Assembly (NCBI RefSeq): GCF_002563895.1 | Contig: NZ_PDJB01000001.1 | Location: 5,501,501 to 5,565,500 of the forward strand | From: Pseudomonas lurida | Lineage (GTDB): Bacteria; Pseudomonadota; Gammaproteobacteria; Pseudomonadales; Pseudomonadaceae | Reading direction: 5' to 3' | Length of the DNA stretch: 64,000 nt | In this document: positions 59,384 to 64,000 of the stretch, in pieces | Numbering within the stretch: position 1 is the stretch's first letter | How the letters are laid out: each line of letters starts with the position of its first letter | Translations under genes and position numbers: made by a program | Notes under the pieces: model-generated | Seen by the model: the letters and a program-made list of their open reading frames with translations, nothing else | Database searches by the model: none | What the model was told of the DNA's origin: nothing

Positions 59384-60094
59384 TTAACTGCTCGACCCGC
59401 CGCCGCCCCAGCCACTGCGTGCGCTGGCCTTGCTGCCGAAACCGCCACGGGAGGTCGCCGACGCCACGGAGCTCGACTTGCTGGGGGTGCGCAGCGTGTT
59501 GGTGTAATTGCTGCTGCCGTAGCGGGCCTGGTTCGAACGGCCAAACGTGGCGCCATTCGAGACGCGCTGGTTGAGCGTCGAGGAGCCGTAATTGCCGCGA
59601 TCATCGCGGTAGCGATACACCGGCTCTGAGCGGTAGCTGTTGCGATTGTTGCTCAGCATGTTGCCGATCAGCAGGCCGGTCAGCAGGCTGCTGGTGGAGA
59701 AGCCTGAGCCGCCACTTGCCTGAGCGTTCCCAGCCTGAGCGTTGGCAGCGTCGACCTGGGACTGTGTCACCTGGCCTTCGGCGGTCAGTTCGAAACCACC
59801 CAGCCGGGGGATGAACTTGCCGGTGGAGTCCTGCTGGCACCAGTCGGCGACGAAATCGGCATCGCAATCGGCCTGGCTGTCGTACACCGGTGCAATGCGG
59901 CGATGTTCGGCCATGGCCGTCATGTAGGCGTCCGAGCAGACGTCCACCGGCAGTTTTTCATCGGCGCACTGCTGAACAGACTGAAAGTTGTACTTCTTCT
60001 GCAGATCGTAGGTTTTTTCCGTCGGGCCGCAGCCGGAAATCGCCATGGCGACCGACGCCGCCAGCGACAGCTGGACGTACTTGCTTCGTTTCAT
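59384..60094 (-). CDS. DUF1190 family lipoprotein (YjfM/YgiB-like)
   Basis: The 236-residue protein has a lipobox (AMAISGCG, Cys about 22), a conserved N-terminal domain with several Cys (QQCADEKLPVDVC, CDADFVADWC), and a long low-complexity C-terminal tail rich in Ser, Gly, Asn and Arg from about residue 125, ending GWGGGGSSS. E. coli YjfM and YgiB belong to the same family and also lie beside an ATP-grasp gene (yjfC, ygiC). The ligase may act on this protein or its tail, which is inference. It lies 18 bases after the DUF350 gene. Confidence 0.85.
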   Translation of the reverse strand: MKRSKYVQLSLAASVAMAISGCGPTEKTYDLQKKYNFQSVQQCADEKLPVDVCSDAYMTAMAEHRRIAPVYDSQADCDADFVADWCQQDSTGKFIPRLGGFELTAEGQVTQSQVDAANAQAGNAQASGGSGFSTSSLLTGLLIGNMLSNNRNSYRSEPVYRYRDDRGNYGSSTLNQRVSNGATFGRSNQARYGSSNYTNTLRTPSKSSSVASATSRGGFGSKASARSGWGGGGSSS

Positions 60095-60112
60095 CGGGAG
60101 CTCCGTGCGCGA

Positions 60113-60541
60113 TCAGTTCTGGGTAGGCGTCATGCACGCGGCATTCAACATGCCGACGCTGATGGCCACGGCGGCCACGTAGATGCCGGCTGCGAGTTCG
60201 CCGTTCTTGATGCGCTCGGACGTGCCTTTGAGCACCAGGCTGGTCAGCAGGAACGCCAACAGTTGGACGACGGCGGCGATCACCGCCCAGACAACGAAGT
60301 CGAGGATGCTGATCGAGTAGGCAATCACGTTGCTGGCCGGAATGGCGAAGCCCACGATCGCGCCGCCCAGGGCGACGGCCGCGGAGACGTTGCCCGCGCG
60401 GATCAGCTCGAACTCCTTGTGCGGGGTGATGCGGGTGTAGATGAACTGGAACAGCGCGAACAGCACCGCCGCCCCGAGGATATACGTGACAAACCCGAAC
60501 ACGGCCGCTTTGTTCAGGGAGATGGAGAGAGCTTCTAGCAT
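60113..60541 (-). CDS. yjfL: DUF350 membrane protein (YjfL-like)
   Basis: The 142-residue protein has four membrane helices in the two-fold DUF350 arrangement. RAGNVSAAVALGGAIVGFAIPAS is the family signature. It accompanies PspA-like and ATP-grasp genes in many bacteria. The function is unknown. It is 15 bases downstream of the DUF2491 gene. Confidence 0.87.
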   Translation of the reverse strand: MLEALSISLNKAAVFGFVTYILGAAVLFALFQFIYTRITPHKEFELIRAGNVSAAVALGGAIVGFAIPASNVIAYSISILDFVVWAVIAAVVQLLAFLLTSLVLKGTSERIKNGELAAGIYVAAVAISVGMLNAACMTPTQN

Positions 60542-60556
60542 GTGTTTCTTCCTTTT

Positions 60557-61231
60557 TTAGAGCGCGTTCAAGTCGGTTGTGTACAGCGAAATGCCCAGCG
60601 ATGTGCTCAGGCTGATGGTGCCTTCCGCGTCTTCCTCGACGGAAAACAGCAGGAACTCCCGGCGATCGGTCAGGCCGGTGTCGCGGGCGTACAGCATCGA
60701 ACGGTGCTCGACGGTGTAGGCGTCCTCGGGGTTGACCACACGCTCGCTCATCGCCACCAATTCGGTCTGGCCAGCCTCGCTTCCCCACACGCGCGCGTAT
60801 TCGACGCCATCGTGGGTGTAGGTCGGCAAGCCGATCAGGCTTTGTGGCCCCGCCAGCCGGCGCAGCTCCGCTTCGCTGCTGATAGTGACGTAACTCAGGT
60901 AGTTGAACAGGATCACTGACTCGACCTGCCCGACGATGTCGCCCGTGGTGTGCACCTGCAACCAGTAATCTTCGTCGTTCATGTAATAGCGCGACAGCCA
61001 GGTCGACTGCCCGAGGTCGACGGTGCCGTTACTCCAGATCTCCTGCGAGCCGGGGATCACCACCGAGGTTTGCCCGTCGAGCAGCAGTTTCAGGGTGGTG
61101 TCGAACATCACGCCTTTGCCCGGTGCCAGGCCCAGCGGCCCGGTGGTCGGCAGGGGTTCGCCGGCGGTGCGGTTCGATTGTGGGTTCGCGTTCGGGGCCT
61201 CAAGCCCCATCAACTGTTTAAACCATCCCAT
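60557..61231 (-). CDS. yjfK: DUF2491 family protein (YjfK-like)
   Basis: From ATG 61231 (MGWFKQLMGLEAPN), with AGGAAA upstream, the protein is 224 residues and soluble. LGLAPGKGVMFDTTLKLLLDG, EDYWLQVHTTGD and RREFLLFSVEEDAEG fit YjfK. The start lies within the last codons of the channel gene (14-base overlap), so translation is coupled. Its function is unknown; co-occurrence suggests a cytosolic adaptor of the system. Confidence 0.85.
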   Translation of the reverse strand: MGWFKQLMGLEAPNANPQSNRTAGEPLPTTGPLGLAPGKGVMFDTTLKLLLDGQTSVVIPGSQEIWSNGTVDLGQSTWLSRYYMNDEDYWLQVHTTGDIVGQVESVILFNYLSYVTISSEAELRRLAGPQSLIGLPTYTHDGVEYARVWGSEAGQTELVAMSERVVNPEDAYTVEHRSMLYARDTGLTDRREFLLFSVEEDAEGTISLSTSLGISLYTTDLNAL

Positions 61232-62252
61232 TGGAGATTTCCTTGAGGCGGGTGGAGGCAATGTAGAAGAGCTCGCCGCCTTCAACGCGCGTGGCGCTGG
61301 GCGGGTTGATCGACGGTTGCTGGGCGCCTTTGGCGCGATAGCCGATGAGGGTGGCGTTGTGGTGTTCTTTCATTCGGGTGTACAGGTCGCCGAAGGTGGC
61401 TTCAAAGGCCTCGGGCAATCGCATCAGGTATTGGGTGGCGCCCTGCCCCACGCACAGCAGCTCATTTATGACCACCGACGAGCCCGGGTCCTGAGAGGCG
61501 CGCACCAGCATCTCGATGGCCATGCTTGAGGTGCACTCCAGGCTGGGTGCATAGGAGCTGGCGAGTGCGGCAATTTCGCTTTCATTGAAGTGGGCGACCA
61601 CATGCCCGATCGGGTTCAACTGGTTCACCGCCAGCACGGTGGCCAGCGTCAGGTCATCAGACGGGGTTCGCACCAGCACACGCTCGGCACCGGGCACACC
61701 TGCACGCCGTAAGAACGCGGTGGAGGACAGGCTTTCACCGCGGATGAACGCCGCCTTGCCCGGCATCGGGTTTTCGTCGAGGGTGCAATCGCAGATGACG
61801 ATCAGGTTGTCGTTCGAGGTTTCGTCCTGCAGCAACAACTCAATGACCCGCTCACTGGATGCACCTTCCCAGCCAATGAGCACGGTATGGCCGACCTTGC
61901 CGGTGAAATCGCCTTTGCCCTTCATGCCTTTTCTCCATGCATCGATGACACTGCTGGTGGTTTTGCCGATGGCTGCAGTCAGCAGCGCGATGCCCCCGAG
62001 CATGACCCACGTGGCCACGAACACTCTGCCTGCCGAGGTCTGCGGCGCAAGATCGCCATAGCCGACAGTCAGCGTGGTGGTGAGATAGAAGTAAACAAAC
62101 GTGGCGGGAGCGGTGAGGTGCTGCTCGCCCAGGTACACCAGGCCCAGGTAAGCCGTGCTCAGGTGTACACCCAAGGCGATGACCAGGCCTGCCCAACCGA
62201 AGCGGTGAAACAGGGAGGACGCGTACATGCGCAACAGAAGAAAAATCGACAT
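61218..62252 (-). CDS. Potassium channel with cytosolic RCK-like region
   Basis: From ATG 62252, with AGGGAC upstream, the protein is 344 residues. Two membrane helices flank a pore loop with the selectivity filter TLTVGYGDLAP, the potassium signature. A cytosolic Rossmann-like region starts HTVLIGWEGASSERVIELLLQ, where GWEGAS replaces the classical GxGxxG, so NAD or ATP binding is doubtful. A TrkA-C-like end follows (NATLIGYRA, GELFYIAS). Two-helix RCK channels such as MthK open on a bound ligand. E. coli yjf genes include no channel. A longer reading from 62318 lacks a ribosome-binding site. Confidence 0.87.
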   Translation of the reverse strand: MSIFLLLRMYASSLFHRFGWAGLVIALGVHLSTAYLGLVYLGEQHLTAPATFVYFYLTTTLTVGYGDLAPQTSAGRVFVATWVMLGGIALLTAAIGKTTSSVIDAWRKGMKGKGDFTGKVGHTVLIGWEGASSERVIELLLQDETSNDNLIVICDCTLDENPMPGKAAFIRGESLSSTAFLRRAGVPGAERVLVRTPSDDLTLATVLAVNQLNPIGHVVAHFNESEIAALASSYAPSLECTSSMAIEMLVRASQDPGSSVVINELLCVGQGATQYLMRLPEAFEATFGDLYTRMKEHHNATLIGYRAKGAQQPSINPPSATRVEGGELFYIASTRLKEISNGMV

Positions 62253-62324
62253 TTCGTCCCTGGCTCCCTGGGTACTTGATTCCTGATGACGTCTTGGCCT
62301 CGACATCTGGATGCTCAAGTGCGC

Positions 62325-62885
62325 TCAGCCGGCATTAAACCCGTTGCGTGGTGTGGAGAGAAGTACCTTGGCTGCAATAAATCCGGCGAACGCACCAAAC
62401 AGATGCCCTTCGAAGGAAACGCCTTGGCGAGGCAGGAAGCCAAGGACCAGTCCGCCATACAGTACCGCCACGACACCGGCCGTTATCAGGTTGCTCCAGC
62501 TCCTGTGGAACCAGGCGCGGGACAACAGGTACGCCCATAACCCAAAGACCCAACCGCTGGCACCCACGTGCACGCCCGAAAAACCGAACAGCCAGACCAA
62601 CGAGCCGCCCAGCAGGATGATGATCGAGCTGACGGTCACGAACCGATTGAGCCCTTCGATCATGACCAGGGTGCCCAGTATCAGGAAGGCAACCAGGTTC
62701 GCGCTGAGATGGGCAAACGACGTATGTAAAAACGGTGAGGTGAGGATGCCGAACAGCCCCTGCAGCGTTCTCGGAACCAGGCCGAACGCCACGAGGCTGT
62801 AACCGGTCGCTACGTTGAGCACGTGCAGCGCGACCATGAACAGCGCCAGGCCTGCGATTGTCTTGAAACCCTTCAGGGCGTCCAT
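62325..62885 (-). CDS. Rhomboid-family intramembrane serine protease
   Basis: The 186-residue protein has six membrane helices. HTSFAHLSANLVAFLILG is the rhomboid H-x3-N region, the nucleophile is in VGASGWVFGLW (GxSG) and the catalytic His in FEGHLFGAFAGF. All three are present, so it should be active. Possible substrates include other products of this train. It lies between the PspA-like and channel genes, 57 and 72 bases apart. Confidence 0.88.
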   Translation of the reverse strand: MDALKGFKTIAGLALFMVALHVLNVATGYSLVAFGLVPRTLQGLFGILTSPFLHTSFAHLSANLVAFLILGTLVMIEGLNRFVTVSSIIILLGGSLVWLFGFSGVHVGASGWVFGLWAYLLSRAWFHRSWSNLITAGVVAVLYGGLVLGFLPRQGVSFEGHLFGAFAGFIAAKVLLSTPRNGFNAG

Positions 62886-62941
62886 CCTGACCTCGAGGTA
62901 AAAAAGAAGGGCAGGTACTGCCCTTCCTGCGCCGCCGATGC

Positions 62942-63640
62942 TTACTCGGCCGACTTTTGCTTCAAGCGTTCCAGAATCGCATTGGCGCTGCCTTCGTTCG
63001 GCGTGATGCCGGCTTCGCGCAGCTTGCGTTCCAGGTCAGTTCCCGTCGACGCCTCGACCAGTTCATCCTGGGCTTGCAGTTCAGCGGCGCGTTGCTGCTG
63101 CTTGGCCTGCAGGCGGTTCAGCGTACCGACGGCGGTTTCCAGCTTGCCGTTGGCACCACCGCTGGCGATAGAGGCGCTGACCTGGGCCTTCTGTACGCTT
63201 TCGCGCGCCTTGGCCATGTCCACTTGCTGGCGCAGGCTCTTGATCCGGCTTTCGGCCTTGGTGATGTCCTTGCGCATGCTGTCCGCGTAGCCGCCGAACT
63301 CGGTGGCCTGCTTGTGCTCGGTGTCCCGCTCGCTGGTCAGGGTCGAAATCGCTTCGGCGACTTCCAGGGCGAGGTCTTCACGATTGGCCTGCAGGGCAGC
63401 CATCGCCTTGGACTCCAGGTCCTTGATCTTGGCGTCGTACTCGCTGACGCGATCAGTAGCCAGTTTGTGCTTGGCCATGATGCTGACCAGCTCACGCTTG
63501 GCGTTGGCCAGCGCGGTGTCCGCATCACGAATTTCCTGGTCGAGGATGCGCAGGGCTTGTTGGTCGACGATCGATTCGCCGACTTCGCTGGCACCGCCAC
63601 GTAGCGCGGTGAACAGTTTGCTCCAGATGGATTGAGTCAT
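62942..63640 (-). CDS. yjfJ: PspA/IM30 family protein (YjfJ-like)
   Basis: The 232-residue protein is almost wholly alpha-helical coiled coil (about 25-190) after a short amphipathic start SIWSKLFTALRGGASEVGES, as in PspA/Vipp1 proteins that assemble on membranes. It lies at the top of the train with DUF2170. PspA proteins sense and remodel stressed membranes. The phage-shock partners PspBC and PspF are absent here, so control differs. The gap to DUF2170 is 17 bases. Confidence 0.9.
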   Translation of the reverse strand: MTQSIWSKLFTALRGGASEVGESIVDQQALRILDQEIRDADTALANAKRELVSIMAKHKLATDRVSEYDAKIKDLESKAMAALQANREDLALEVAEAISTLTSERDTEHKQATEFGGYADSMRKDITKAESRIKSLRQQVDMAKARESVQKAQVSASIASGGANGKLETAVGTLNRLQAKQQQRAAELQAQDELVEASTGTDLERKLREAGITPNEGSANAILERLKQKSAE

Positions 63641-63657
63641 TGGATACTCCCGAATGC

Positions 63658-64000
63658 TTAATTGAAGAAACGTTCAAAGGCTTCGCTGGCGCGTTGCACG
63701 TTGTCGACGAGGGTTTTCACCTCGGTCACGATGTTGGTCAGGCTGGAGTCGGAGCTCAACGCGCCGAACATGTTGTAGACAACCTGCCCGTTAGGCATGG
63801 ACTCGATGCCGATGGAGGACAGCGGGAACATCTCCCGGCTGCGCAGTACCGCGTCATTGAATTTTTCGACATCGTTGATGGACTCGACGTCGACCAGCAC
63901 GGTGTCGACGATGATCTGCTCGCCCACCACCGCGATGTAAATCGGCAAGCCACCGAAGTCGTTCATTTCCAGCTTGATGCTGGACTCGGAGCCTTGAACC
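63658..64000 (-). CDS. yjfI: DUF2170 family protein (YjfI-like), 5' end outside window
   Basis: The reading frame is open through the window edge; the visible 113 codons include SSIKLEMNDFGGLPIYIAVV and EMFPLSSIGIES and NMFGALSSDSSLTNIV, which align with E. coli YjfI. The Met at 63966 is internal, so the true start lies beyond 64000. Small soluble protein, function unknown; it is the first visible gene of the train. Confidence 0.85.
   Translation of the reverse strand, partial: VQGSESSIKLEMNDFGGLPIYIAVVGEQIIVDTVLVDVESINDVEKFNDAVLRSREMFPLSSIGIESMPNGQVVYNMFGALSSDSSLTNIVTEVKTLVDNVQRASEAFERFFN

Overview
The window comes from a Pseudomonas chromosome, most likely the P. fluorescens group. The base composition is GC-rich, the intergenic gaps are full of fluorescent-pseudomonad REP/REPIN repeats, and the gene order is the conserved Pseudomonas order ladS-thiD-thiE-hemL ... 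miaB-ybeZ-ybeY-corC-lnt ... leuS-lptE-holA ... lipA-lipB ... dacA-rlpA-mltB-rodA-mrdA-rlmH-rsfS-nadD-proA ... mpl-eatR ... eutBC ... ppa. I saw no tRNA, rRNA, CRISPR array, prophage or complete insertion sequence. Nearly all the DNA is coding.

Layout. 1-6.2 kb (minus): partial rluE, amn, aidB and the hybrid kinase ladS. 6.4-9.2 kb (plus): thiD, thiE, hemL. 9.4-16.2 kb: a Sel1-repeat protein, a DUF1820 protein divergent from miaB, then ybeZ-ybeY-corC-lnt, with an unusual 265-bp multi-armed inverted-repeat element between corC and lnt. 16.3-24 kb: a YdcF-family protein, an orphan small protein, leuS-lptE-holA, a 54-codon arfA whose 3' coding end is a strong hairpin, and an SltB3-type lytic transglycosylase. 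24-36.6 kb (minus): ldcA, lipA-lipB-ybeD, then the rod-shape and cell-wall block from dacA back to proA. 36.7-46.3 kb: mpg, a DedA-PAP2 fusion, a Lon-N protein, an LrgAB-type pair, a MaoC hydratase, a lipoprotein joining a MORN-repeat stack to a legumain-like peptidase domain, a NAD(P)-binding protein, a YceK-like lipoprotein, ubiX and mpl.

46.3-54 kb is the ethanolamine catabolic locus. The enhancer-binding protein EatR is divergent from acetaldehyde dehydrogenase-eat-eutB-eutC. The intergenic region shows a GG-N10-GC sigma-54 promoter and, upstream, two direct 18-bp sites 33 bp apart. 54-58 kb holds an acetyltransferase, a DedA protein, MtfA, ppa, a LexA/PrtR-like regulator and a possible small RNA.

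The last 5.8 kb (58.2-64.0 kb, minus strand, running off the window end) is the most intriguing region. It is a tight gene train: DUF2170 (YjfI), PspA-family coiled coil (YjfJ), rhomboid protease, TVGYGD potassium channel with a cytosolic RCK-like region, DUF2491 (YjfK), DUF350 (YjfL), DUF1190 lipoprotein (YjfM) and an ATP-grasp ligase of the glutathionylspermidine-synthase family (YjfC). The families are known and the E. coli yjfIJKLMC cluster is a simpler relative, but to my knowledge the joint function is undescribed. Here a membrane-remodelling protein, an ion channel and an intramembrane protease are combined with a peptide ligase, which suggests an envelope stress or repair system.
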